Assembly (NCBI RefSeq): GCF_003149145.1
Contig: NZ_QGDQ01000038.1
Location: 1 to 46,564, forward strand
DNA: 46,564 nt
From: Quadrisphaera granulorum
GTDB taxonomy: Bacteria > Actinomycetota > Actinomycetes > Actinomycetales > Quadrisphaeraceae
Reading direction: 5' to 3'
The notes under the pieces were generated by a model. That model was not told the DNA's origin and made no database searches. It was given only the letters and a program-made list of their open reading frames with translations. The translations under genes and the position numbers were made by a program. How positions within the stretch are numbered: the stretch's first letter is position 1; each line of letters starts with the position of its first letter. Positions 1-7,407 of this stretch are shown here, one piece after another.

Positions 1-377
1 ACCGCTCTGGACGCTGCACCAGCAATGACGGCATGATCAGCGAAGCTGACCTCGCAAGGTGACAACGGAAGTACACCACTCCGAGGGACGTGACCCTGGC
101 CGCGGTGGCAGCCGAAGATGCCAAGGCTGGCACGAGCTTTCGGTGGGCGGTACGGCGTAGACACCCACATCATCTGCCTGGGTTCGTGCCCGCCCACATC
201 GACGTCACCGCAGGTCACAACCGCAGCTCACGCCCCGTATTCGTGACTTTGCCGAGGCCCTGCCTGTGCCCGACCCGCATCGGAACCATCGTCGCCGCCG
301 CGCTCGTGGTGCTGCACCTGGAGCACCACCGCACGGTGTGACACAGCGTCACCACTCACACCACTACTGGCAAAGGC
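1..377. other. unassigned stretch at left edge
   Basis: I find no convincing gene here. An 83-codon open frame on the plus strand (90-341) has no recognisable domain, no clear ribosome binding site and an arginine/histidine-rich composition. The stretch looks less GC-rich than the rest of the window. It may be the remains of a decayed gene or mobile element cut by the window edge, but nothing supports a name. Confidence 0.4.
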
Positions 378-740
378 TCATTCCTTAACAGAAGAATAGA
401 CCAAGTTGGTGAGTTCCTCGGTCTCCCCTATCAACTGCGCGATCCTCGGCATCGCTCGAATGCCAGCCCGCGTTAAGGGGCAACCTCGCCTGTCACGCTG
501 AAGGAGGCGGGCGCCTACACGGTCCTCAAGTGCCGTGATGTGCATCGAGACCGTGCTCACTGAGCAGTGCAGCTGCTGAGCAGCTTGGCTGACGGAACCC
601 AACTGAACGACACTCAGGAAAGATCGCAGAACGACGAGGGGCAAGTCGGCGCGAGTCTCGGACGGACGGTCCCGGGGAACCGGTTGACGGGGTGGAAGCG
701 TCGGCGGCAACGTCTCAGTCCGTGTGGCGGATCGGTTCAC
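378..740 (-). CDS. LysR-type helix-turn-helix protein lacking an effector domain
   Basis: The 120-residue protein carries a LysR-family winged helix-turn-helix at about residues 32-95: 'VVLRSFLSVVQLGSVSQAAQ' is the usual first half, followed by an S-x-S-T-V-S-x-H-I-x-x-L-E recognition helix and 'GARLLQRDRRGCPLTRAG'. Full LysR regulators are about 300 residues with a substrate-binding domain; this one stops some 25 residues after the DNA-binding part. It is therefore either a truncated pseudogene or a stand-alone DNA-binding domain. The first 30 residues are proline/arginine-rich and may not be translated. No target gene is evident; the next gene on this strand lies outside the window. Confidence 0.6.
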   Translation of the reverse strand: MNRSATRTETLPPTLPPRQPVPRDRPSETRADLPLVVLRSFLSVVQLGSVSQAAQQLHCSVSTVSMHITALEDRVGARLLQRDRRGCPLTRAGIRAMPRIAQLIGETEELTNLVYSSVKE

Positions 741-856
741 AACCGTTCATGCGAACACTGCGTGGTTCGATCACGCACTCCTGGCGTGATCTGAATCACA
801 CCGGCTCGGGGGGGGCGCTTGACGATCCCGCCTCGGGGAGACACCTTCCAGCATCG

Positions 857-1990
857 TCAGGCGGTGCGCCACACGAGGATGAGCGCGCGGTCGTCAGTCT
901 CCTCCACCGCCGCCGCGTCGACCAGCCGCTCCGCGGCGCCCTCACGCCACCCGGCCCGGCAGGCCTCGCTCGCGAGCCGCAGCAGCGTCTCGGTGCCGAC
1001 CGACAGGTCCTCCCCCGGCAGCTCGACCATGCCGTCGGTGCACAGGTACAGCGCCTGCCCCGGCAGCAGCCGACCCCGCACGGCGGGGAACTCGACGTCG
1101 GGCACGAGCCCGAGCGCGGGGCCGCCGTCGTCGTCGAGCAATCGCCAGGGAGAACCCGCGCCACCGGTGCCCGGCGGCGGGTGACCGGCGCAGCTGACGG
1201 TGAAGTCACCGGAGCGCAGGTCGACGGCGAGGTGGACGGCGGTCGCGAACCCCTCGGGCCAGTCCTGCCGGAGCAGGTACGCGTTGGCCGCCGGCAGGAA
1301 GCCCTCCGGCGGCATCGCGCCCAGCAGCCCCCCGAATGCCCCGGACAGCAGCAGCGCGCGGGTGCCCGCGCCCTGGCCCTTGCCGGAGACGTCGACGAGC
1401 ACCACCTCGAGCAGGTCGTGCTCGTCGCGAGGGGTGCGGGTCGCCACGACGAAGTCTCCGCTGAACGAGTCTCCGTACGCGGGCCGCAGCTCGGTCTCCA
1501 CGTGCCACTGGGCGGGCAGCGGCGGCACCCGCCCCTGGCTGCGGAGCCTGTCGCGCAGGTCGACGAGCATCGTGTCGCCCAGGGTCCCCTGCACACCGAG
1601 GCGCTCGCGGCTGCGCACGAACAGCGCAACGAGCACCGCCGTGGCACCCAGCAGCAGCAGGTCGCCGGGGCGCGTGCGCACCCCGCTCGCGTCCGGCACC
1701 GACACGGTCAGCGCCGCCCCGGCTGCGGCCACGAGGTACAGCAGCACCATAGTGCGCATCCGCAGGAAGAAGCCCCCGAGCAGCAGCACGAACACCATCG
1801 CGCTGGTCGGGGCCCACTGCGGCGCCATCACCCCGGTGAGGGCGACGACGACGGCGAGCGCCGTCAACCACAGCAGCAGCCATGCCTGGCGCGGCATCGT
1901 GCGGGGACGGAAGCGGGCGGCGAGCCGGCGGGAGAGGCGACGACGACGCCGGTGGACCCAGCGCGCGGCGCGGTCGAAGCGCTGGCCCAC
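857..1990 (-). CDS. membrane-anchored SpoIIE-type PP2C serine phosphatase
   Basis: Four hydrophobic segments (roughly residues 38-56, 62-78, 81-98 and 111-126 from the GTG at 1990) precede a cytoplasmic SpoIIE/RsbU-type PP2C domain. The metal-binding aspartates are in place: S-G-D-F near residue 180, 'LVDVSGKGQGAGTRAL', 'LYLCTDGMVE' and the terminal T-D-D-R-A-L. Such phosphatases usually dephosphorylate anti-sigma-factor antagonists in stress or partner-switching pathways; no kinase or antagonist gene is next to it. An upstream ATG at 2116 is possible, but it lies inside a repeat element and adds a 42-residue arginine-rich leader unlike family members, so I prefer 1990. A basic segment just before the first membrane helix suggests a cytoplasmic N-terminus. 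Confidence 0.85.
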   Translation of the reverse strand: MGQRFDRAARWVHRRRRRLSRRLAARFRPRTMPRQAWLLLWLTALAVVVALTGVMAPQWAPTSAMVFVLLLGGFFLRMRTMVLLYLVAAAGAALTVSVPDASGVRTRPGDLLLLGATAVLVALFVRSRERLGVQGTLGDTMLVDLRDRLRSQGRVPPLPAQWHVETELRPAYGDSFSGDFVVATRTPRDEHDLLEVVLVDVSGKGQGAGTRALLLSGAFGGLLGAMPPEGFLPAANAYLLRQDWPEGFATAVHLAVDLRSGDFTVSCAGHPPPGTGGAGSPWRLLDDDGGPALGLVPDVEFPAVRGRLLPGQALYLCTDGMVELPGEDLSVGTETLLRLASEACRAGWREGAAERLVDAAAVEETDDRALILVWRTA

Positions 1991-2107
1991 GGAACCGACC
2001 CTAGTCCGGGGCCCGGTCCCCCATCCGGGGTTCGCTGACTCCCGGCGCGCCTCCCGCCGTGAGCGGGTTGCGACGGGGCTGAGTGAGCCTCCGAACCACT
2101 CCCCCGC

Positions 2108-2221
2108 CGTGATCATGGACTCCCGCCACCCTCCGCAGGTGGCGGAGGCCCATGATCACGGCCAGAAAGTGGCCGAGTGCCCATGATCACGGGCGGAGGG
2201 TGGCGGACGCCCATGATCACG
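2108..2221. repeat. GTGATCATGG repeat cluster, four copies
   Basis: Copies of the core CGTGATCATGG or its complement start at 2108, 2150, 2181 and 2211. The first two face each other around an inner stem (CCGCCACC / GGTGGCGG), giving a hairpin of about 50 bases. The last two are direct copies about 30 bases apart with different inserts (GTGGCCGAGTG and GGGTGGCGGACG). The cluster fills the gap between nei2 and the phosphatase gene. Confidence 0.85.
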
Positions 2222-2226
2222 GGGGG

Positions 2227-3192
2227 TCAGGGTTTGAAGGGCGGGAGCTGCGTGCCGGGAGCCTGACAGCTGGGGCACCAGAACAGGTTGCGGGCCTCCA
2301 CCACGGCGGTGGCCACGGGCGTCGCGCAGATCCGGCACGGCAACCCGGTGCGCCGGTACACGTAGTGCGAGCCGGCCTGGCCGCGGCGGACGGGCGTGCC
2401 GTCGACCTCGTCGTCGCGCTTTCCGCGGTCCACCGGGCGCGTGGTGACGATCCGACCAGACCGCACACCGGCGCGCATGAGCACGCGCAGGTCGTCCCAG
2501 ACGCCCACCAGGCGCTCCGGCGCCACGTCACGGCCGGCCGCGAACGGGTCGATGCCCGCCCGGAACAGCGCCTCGGCGCGGTAGATGTTGCCGGCGCCGG
2601 CCAGCACGTCCTGATGCATGAGCAGCGCGCCGATGCTCACGCGCGAGCGCCCGGCGCGCTCCACGAAGCGCTCCGGGCCGTCGTCGGGACGCAGCGGGTC
2701 GGGGCCGAGGCGGGCGCGTAGCTCGTCGACCTCGGGGCGGACCATCACCTCGCACGCGGTGGGGCCGCGCAGGTCGGCCCAGCGCAGCGGACCGGCGCCC
2801 TCGGCGGCGTCGAGCGTGACGAGCCTCAGCCGCACCTGCCCGACGGGGGCCGGAGGCCCGGAAAGGACGTGGCCGCGAGCGCCGTCGTCGTCGTCCTCAG
2901 ACTCCTCGGAGCCCCCGACGGAAGCGTCGGAGACGCCGAAGAAGACCTTCCCGTACAGACCCAGGTGCACGTGCAGCCAGCGCTGGGGCTCGCGGCGGCC
3001 GCTGACGTCCGCGCGCGAGAAGCCGACGAGCAGGTGCTTGCCGACGGCGTCGGCGCGGATGACGCGGTGACCGTCGAGCAGCGCCGCGCCGTCGGCGAAG
3101 CGGCCCTGTGGGCTGGTGGCTTCGACGACGCGGCCACCGAAGGCGTCGCGCACGGACCGGGCGAGGCGATGGAGGGTGTGACCTTCAGGCAC
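2227..3192 (-). CDS. nei2: Fpg/Nei-family DNA glycosylase (endonuclease VIII-like)
   Basis: The protein begins M-P-E-G-H-T, the catalytic N-terminus of Nei-type glycosylases: after Met removal Pro2 forms the Schiff base and Glu3 acts in catalysis; Lys52 (G-K-H-L) is the conserved lysine. The helix-two-turn-helix ('DVLAGAGNIYRAEALFRAG') follows, and a C-terminal zinc finger has Cys286, Cys289, Cys306 and Cys309. It removes oxidised bases in base-excision repair. At 321 residues it is longer than the usual 255-270, partly because of an acidic insert near residues 93-105 (SEESEDDDDGARG) encoded by GAC/GTC-type triplets. It is downstream of rpiB and the nitroreductase-like gene, the arrangement of M. 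tuberculosis Rv2464c-Rv2466c. Confidence 0.93.
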   Translation of the reverse strand: MPEGHTLHRLARSVRDAFGGRVVEATSPQGRFADGAALLDGHRVIRADAVGKHLLVGFSRADVSGRREPQRWLHVHLGLYGKVFFGVSDASVGGSEESEDDDDGARGHVLSGPPAPVGQVRLRLVTLDAAEGAGPLRWADLRGPTACEVMVRPEVDELRARLGPDPLRPDDGPERFVERAGRSRVSIGALLMHQDVLAGAGNIYRAEALFRAGIDPFAAGRDVAPERLVGVWDDLRVLMRAGVRSGRIVTTRPVDRGKRDDEVDGTPVRRGQAGSHYVYRRTGLPCRICATPVATAVVEARNLFWCPSCQAPGTQLPPFKP

Positions 3193-3231
3193 GAGGGACG
3201 AGCCTGCCTCCCCGTGGCTGATCGCGCGCGA

Positions 3232-3705
3232 TCAGCGCTCGGTGAGGTGCTCTGTCTCCCACGCGGTCATGGCGTCGAGGCGACGCTGGTGGCGGGGGTC
3301 GTTGCTGAACGGGGTGGCGAGGAAGGCATCGACGATGGCGGTGGCCTCCTCGAGGGAGTGCATGCGCGCACCGACGCTGACGATGTGGGCGTCGTTGTGC
3401 TGGCGGGCGAGCTGCGCCGTCTCCAGGCTCCACGCGAGCGCAGCGCGGATGCCGGGGACGCGGTTGGCGGCGAGCTGCTCGCCGTTGCCGGAGCCACCGA
3501 GCACGATGCCGAGGGCCTCGACGCCGGCGCGCACGTCAGCGCGGACGCCGAGCGCGGCGGGGATGCAGTAGGTGGGGTAGTCGTCGAGGGCGTCGTAGGC
3601 GGCGGGACCGTGGTCCACCACCTCGTGCTCGGTGCCGCTCAGGTGCTGCACGAGGTGCTGCTTGAGCTCGAAGGCGGCGTGGTCGCTGGCGATGTGGACG
3701 CGCAC
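3232..3705 (-). CDS. rpiB: ribose-5-phosphate isomerase B
   Basis: This 157-residue protein matches the RpiB/LacAB fold. The N-terminal 'MRVHIASDHAAFELK' holds the D8-H9 pair, and a glycine-rich phosphate-binding segment 'GGSGNGEQLAANRVPG' places Glu76 as catalytic base; actinobacterial RpiB uses glutamate where E. coli RpiB has cysteine. It interconverts ribose 5-phosphate and ribulose 5-phosphate in the pentose phosphate pathway. The length fits the family (about 160). It lies between the nitroreductase-like gene and nei2 on the same strand; a 53-base repeat hairpin sits directly upstream of its start. Confidence 0.95.
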   Translation of the reverse strand: MRVHIASDHAAFELKQHLVQHLSGTEHEVVDHGPAAYDALDDYPTYCIPAALGVRADVRAGVEALGIVLGGSGNGEQLAANRVPGIRAALAWSLETAQLARQHNDAHIVSVGARMHSLEEATAIVDAFLATPFSNDPRHQRRLDAMTAWETEHLTER

Positions 3706-3728
3706 GGCGCTGATCCTCCCACTCCGCT

Positions 3729-3781
3729 GTGATCATGGGCAGTCGGCCACCCACGTGAGGTGGCCAACTGCCCATGATCAC
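3729..3781. repeat. 53-base GTGATCATGG palindrome
   Basis: A single long inverted repeat: GTGATCATGGGCAGT plus GGCCACC in the left arm, a 7-base loop (CACGTGA), then the complement. The 23-base arms differ at one position, which can pair as G-U on one strand. It occupies nearly all of the gap between the nitroreductase-like gene and rpiB and belongs to the GTGATCATGG family. Confidence 0.9.
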
Positions 3782-3799
3782 GGCCGGGAGGAGGGGCGA

Positions 3800-4444
3800 T
3801 CAGTCGAAGATCGGGCCCTGGGTGCGGGTGCGCTTGATCTCGTAGAAGCCCGGGTAGGCGGCCACCGCGGTCACGCCGTCCCACAGCTTTCCGGCCTCCT
3901 CGCCCTTCGGGGCGGGAGTGATGACGGGACCGAAGAACGCCGGACCCGGCTCGCCGTCGGGGCCGCGGACACCGATGACAGGCGTGCCGACGTCGTCGCC
4001 GACGCGGTCGATCGCCTCGTGGTGGGAGGCCTTGAGCGCCTCGTCGTACTCCGTCGTCTCCGCGAAGCGGATGAGGTCGGCCGGCAGGCCGACGTCGGCC
4101 AGCCCACCCACCACCGCGGCGTGGAAGTCCTTCTCACCGCCGGGGTGGATTCGGGTGCCGATGGCCGTGTACAGCGGCTCGACGACCTCCTGGCCATGCA
4201 GCTCCTTCGCGGCGGTCACCACGCGCACGGGACCCCATGCGCGCTTCATCATCTCGACGTACTCCTCGGGCAGGTCGCGCCCGTCGTTGAGCACCGCGAG
4301 GCTCATCACGCGGAAGGTCACGTCGATGTCGCGGACCTTCGCGGCTTCCAGGATCCAGCGAGAGGTCATCCACGCCCAGGGGCAGATGGGGTCGAACCAG
4401 AAGTCGACGGGGCTCTTCGAGGCGCTCTGCGCTGTCTCGGTCAT
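3800..4444 (-). CDS. mycothiol-dependent nitroreductase-like (Rv2466c/DsbA-family) protein
   Basis: The 214-residue thioredoxin-fold protein begins (ATG at 4444) with a segment reading '[17 protein letters not shown]', typical of the Rv2466c group of DsbA-like oxidoreductases. Rv2466c is reported to use mycothiol to reduce nitro compounds with a CPWC active site. Here the motif is C21-P-W-A24, so the second cysteine is missing and only a monothiol mechanism is possible. The downstream order rpiB-nei2 and the divergent pepN match the M. tuberculosis locus. An upstream GTG/ATG would add about 19 unrelated residues; I chose the ATG just before T-E-T-A-Q-S. I looked for a SigH-like promoter upstream and saw no clear one. 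Confidence 0.9.
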   Translation of the reverse strand: MTETAQSASKSPVDFWFDPICPWAWMTSRWILEAAKVRDIDVTFRVMSLAVLNDGRDLPEEYVEMMKRAWGPVRVVTAAKELHGQEVVEPLYTAIGTRIHPGGEKDFHAAVVGGLADVGLPADLIRFAETTEYDEALKASHHEAIDRVGDDVGTPVIGVRGPDGEPGPAFFGPVITPAPKGEEAGKLWDGVTAVAAYPGFYEIKRTRTQGPIFD

Positions 4445-4578
4445 GCCACCGACAACACCACCGGCCCGGCTTCTCTGCCCGGCCTGCGTGCCCGGGAGCA
4501 TCGGGTGGCAGCATCGGGGAGGTGCGGAGCAGCCATCACGAAGACGGCGCCGGCCAGCCGGCCGACGCCCAGCAGGGC

Positions 4579-7230
4579 ATGAACCTCAGCAGGGCGGAGG
4601 CCTCCGAGCGCGCCGCGCTCGTCGACGTCAGCGCCTACGACGTCGAGCTGGACCTCACCACCGGCCCGACGACGTTCCGCTCGAAGACCACCGTGCGGTT
4701 CACCGCACGCGAGGGCGCCTCGACGTTCCTCGACCTGGTCGCCCCGCACGTGCACGAGGTGGTCCTCAACGGGACAGAGCTCGACCCGCGTGAGGTCGCC
4801 GACAGCGTGCGCGTGCAGCTGCACGGGCTCGCCGCGGAGAACGAGGTCGTCGTCGTCGCCGACTGCGCCTACATGAACACCGGTGAGGGTCTGCACCGCT
4901 TCGTCGACCCCGTCGACGGCGAGGTGTACCTCTACTCGCAGTTCGAGGTGGCCGACTCTCGCCGCGTCTTCGCGGTGTTCGAGCAGCCCGACCTCAAGGC
5001 CGTCTTCACGTTCACGGTGACCGCGCCCGACCACTGGACGGTCGTGTCGGTCTCCCCCACGCCTGAGCCGGCTCCTGGCCCGGCGGACGGCACAGCCACC
5101 TGGCACTTCGCGCCCACCCCGGTGCTCTCCAGCTACGTCACGGCCATCGTGGCCGGCCCGTACCACGCGGTGCGCGGCGAGCTGACCAGCAGCGACGGCC
5201 GCACCGTGCCGCTGGGCGTCTTCTGCCGCAAGAGCCTCGCCGAGTACCTCGACGCGGACGAGATCATGGACATCACCCGGGCGGGCTTCGCCTTCTACGA
5301 GGGCCTGTTCGAGATCCCCTACCCGTTCCCCAAGTACGACCAGCTCTTCGTGCCGGAGTTCAACGCCGGCGCCATGGAGAACGCCGGGGCCGTGACGTTC
5401 CTGGAGCGGTACGTCTTCAGGTCCCGCCCCACCGAGGCCGTGGTCGAGCGCCGCGCCGTGACGATCCTCCACGAGCTCGCGCACATGTGGTTCGGCGACC
5501 TCGTCACCATGCGCTGGTGGGACGACCTGTGGCTGAACGAGAGCTTCGCGGAGTACGCCTCCACGCTCGCCACCGCCGAGGCCACCCGCTGGACCGACGC
5601 CTGGACCACCTTCGCCTCCATGGAGAAGGCGTGGGCGTACCGGCAGGACCAGCTGCCCTCGACCCACCCGATCGTCGCCGACATGGTCGACCTCGAGGCG
5701 GTCGAGGTGAACTTCGACGGCATCACCTACGCCAAGGGCGCCAGCGTGCTCAAGCAGCTGGTCACCTACGTGGGCCGCGACGCGTTCTTCGAGGGTGTGC
5801 GCCGCTACCTGCGCGCCCACTCGTTCTCCAACGCGACCCTCGCCGACCTGCTGCGCGAGCTCGAGGCGACCTCCGGCCGCGACCTGGCCGCGTGGTCGAG
5901 CGTGTGGCTGGAGAAGGCGGGCGTGACCACGCTGAAGCCGGAGATCACCACCGCTGAGGACGGCTCCATCACGTCGCTGGTGGTCACGCAGACCACGCCG
6001 CCGGAGCACCCGGTGCAGCGCCCCCACCGCTTGGCCGTGGGCTTCTACGACCTCCACGTGCCGGGGTCGGGTGGTCACTCGGTGAAGGAGGACGACGACG
6101 ACGACGGCGACGGCGACGCACCCGCCGCTGGCGCTGCGCCGCGCCTGGTCCGGACGGACCGGGTGGAGGTCGACGTCGACGGCGAGCGCACCGACATCAC
6201 GGCGCAGCTGGGCGCCCTGGCAGGCCGGGATGCCCCCGACCTGCTGCTCCTCAACGACGACGACCTCGCCTACGCCAAGGTCCGCCTCGACCCGTCGTCG
6301 CTGGCCACGGCGGTGCAGCACCTGTCGGCCATCGACGACGCGCTGCCGCGCACGCTCGTGTGGTCGGCCGCGTGGGACATGGCCCGTGACGCCGAGATGG
6401 CTGCCCGCGACTTCGTGGACCTCATCCTCGACAACGCCGCCGTCGAGTCGACCCCGGCGACCTCCTCGGTGCTGCGCACGCTGCTGTCGCAGCTGACGAC
6501 GTCCGCGCGGCTCTACACCGCGCCGGGGCACCGCGACGACGTCGTGGCCGGCGTCGCGGCGTCACTGCTCGACCTGGCGCTGGCCGCTCAGCCGGGCAGC
6601 GACGCGCAGCTGCAGCTCGCCACGGCCGCGGCGTCGTGGGCGCGGACGCCGTCCCAGCTCGACGCGGTGGCCGGGTGGCTGTCGGGCGAGGCACCCCTGG
6701 AAGGGCTGACGGTCGACACCGACCTGCGCTGGGAGCTGTTGACGGCGCTCGTCGTCGAGAAGCGCGCGGGCGAGGCGGAGATCGCAGCGGAGCTTGCCCG
6801 CGACGACACCGCCTCCGGCCGCCTGGCCGCCGCGGGCGCGCGGGCCGCGATCCCGGACCTGGGCGCCAAGCGGGCGGCGTGGTCGCAGCTGGTCACGTCG
6901 TCGGCGGAGCCGGGTCTGGCCAACGCCGAGCGTGCCGCCGTCATCGGCGGATTTGCGCGCGTCCACGACGCGTCACTGCTGGAGCCCTTCGTCGAGCCGT
7001 ACTTCGCCTCGATCGAGAGCACGTGGCGGATGCGGACCAACGAGATCGCCCAGCAGGTGGTGACCGGGCTCTACCCGGTGCTGCTGGCCTCGCCCGCGCT
7101 GCTGGAGCGCACCGACGCGTGGCTCGCGTCGGCACCGGCGGACCTGCCGGCGCTGACGCGCCTCGTCAGCGAGCAGCGCGACGGCGTGGCCCGGGCCCTG
7201 CGCGCCCAGGAGCGCGACCTCCTCCGCTGA
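4579..7230 (+). CDS. pepN: aminopeptidase N (M1 zinc metallopeptidase)
   Basis: M1-family aminopeptidase, 883 residues from the ATG at 4579 (M-N-L-S-R-A-E-A, close to the usual actinobacterial PepN start). The substrate-recognition motif GAMEN is at about 264-268, and the zinc site HELAH at 298-302 is followed by 'WLNESFAEY', which gives the third ligand and catalytic glutamate. A C-terminal ERAP1-like helical domain follows. It releases N-terminal amino acids from cytosolic peptides. An acidic, non-conserved insert ([10 protein letters not shown]) sits near residues 503-514 in the linker before that domain. It is divergent from the nitroreductase-like gene and ends in a strong hairpin. Confidence 0.95.
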   Translation: MNLSRAEASERAALVDVSAYDVELDLTTGPTTFRSKTTVRFTAREGASTFLDLVAPHVHEVVLNGTELDPREVADSVRVQLHGLAAENEVVVVADCAYMNTGEGLHRFVDPVDGEVYLYSQFEVADSRRVFAVFEQPDLKAVFTFTVTAPDHWTVVSVSPTPEPAPGPADGTATWHFAPTPVLSSYVTAIVAGPYHAVRGELTSSDGRTVPLGVFCRKSLAEYLDADEIMDITRAGFAFYEGLFEIPYPFPKYDQLFVPEFNAGAMENAGAVTFLERYVFRSRPTEAVVERRAVTILHELAHMWFGDLVTMRWWDDLWLNESFAEYASTLATAEATRWTDAWTTFASMEKAWAYRQDQLPSTHPIVADMVDLEAVEVNFDGITYAKGASVLKQLVTYVGRDAFFEGVRRYLRAHSFSNATLADLLRELEATSGRDLAAWSSVWLEKAGVTTLKPEITTAEDGSITSLVVTQTTPPEHPVQRPHRLAVGFYDLHVPGSGGHSVKEDDDDDGDGDAPAAGAAPRLVRTDRVEVDVDGERTDITAQLGALAGRDAPDLLLLNDDDLAYAKVRLDPSSLATAVQHLSAIDDALPRTLVWSAAWDMARDAEMAARDFVDLILDNAAVESTPATSSVLRTLLSQLTTSARLYTAPGHRDDVVAGVAASLLDLALAAQPGSDAQLQLATAAASWARTPSQLDAVAGWLSGEAPLEGLTVDTDLRWELLTALVVEKRAGEAEIAAELARDDTASGRLAAAGARAAIPDLGAKRAAWSQLVTSSAEPGLANAERAAVIGGFARVHDASLLEPFVEPYFASIESTWRMRTNEIAQQVVTGLYPVLLASPALLERTDAWLASAPADLPALTRLVSEQRDGVARALRAQERDLLR

Positions 7231-7264
7231 CCCGCACTCCTCTTCTCGCAGCCGGGCTCCCCCC

Positions 7265-7316
7265 GGACGCGGAAGGGCCCCTCCCCGCACTCGCGAGGAG
7301 GGGCCCTTCCGCGTCC
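7265..7316. terminator. bidirectional terminator between pepN and the PBP gene
   Basis: A perfect 20-base stem (left arm 7265-7284, right arm 7297-7316; core GGAAGGGCCCCTCC) with a 12-base loop, followed by TTTCCCTTCCC. It lies between two convergent genes and can serve both. Confidence 0.85.
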
Positions 7317-7324
7317 TTTCCCTT

Positions 7325-7392
7325 CCCGCACTTTCCGCGGCAAGTGCGGGAAGGGAGGGGGTCCTTGGCGCACTTTCCGCGGCAAGTGCGGG
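7325..7392. repeat. paired CGCACTTTCCGCGGCAAGTGCG hairpins
   Basis: Two direct copies (7325-7350 and 7369-7392) of a near-palindrome whose arms are CCCGCACTT and AAGTGCGGG around CCGCGG. The same element occurs in pairs at 9967-10033 and 30112-30180. It lies just 3' of the pepN terminator, between convergent genes. Confidence 0.85.
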
Positions 7393-7407
7393 TGGGGAAG
7401 GGCGGGG

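Noticed and set aside
90-341. 83-codon frame at the left edge, considered as a transposase remnant
   Set aside because: No motif, terminal repeat or catalytic residue could be matched; listed only as unassigned DNA.
692-2038. 448-codon plus-strand frame over the phosphatase gene
   Set aside because: Antisense to an intact SpoIIE domain; low-complexity Gln/Arg/His composition.
4445-4578. SigH/SigR-type promoter (GGAA-N16-18-GTT) before the nitroreductase-like gene
   Set aside because: Only a loose GTT was seen on the minus strand; no matching GGAA element at the required distance.
4441-6531. Long open frame (696 codons) opposite pepN
   Set aside because: It is antisense to a clearly conserved peptidase; composition is Arg/Gly/Val-rich with no domain, as expected for high-GC shadow frames.
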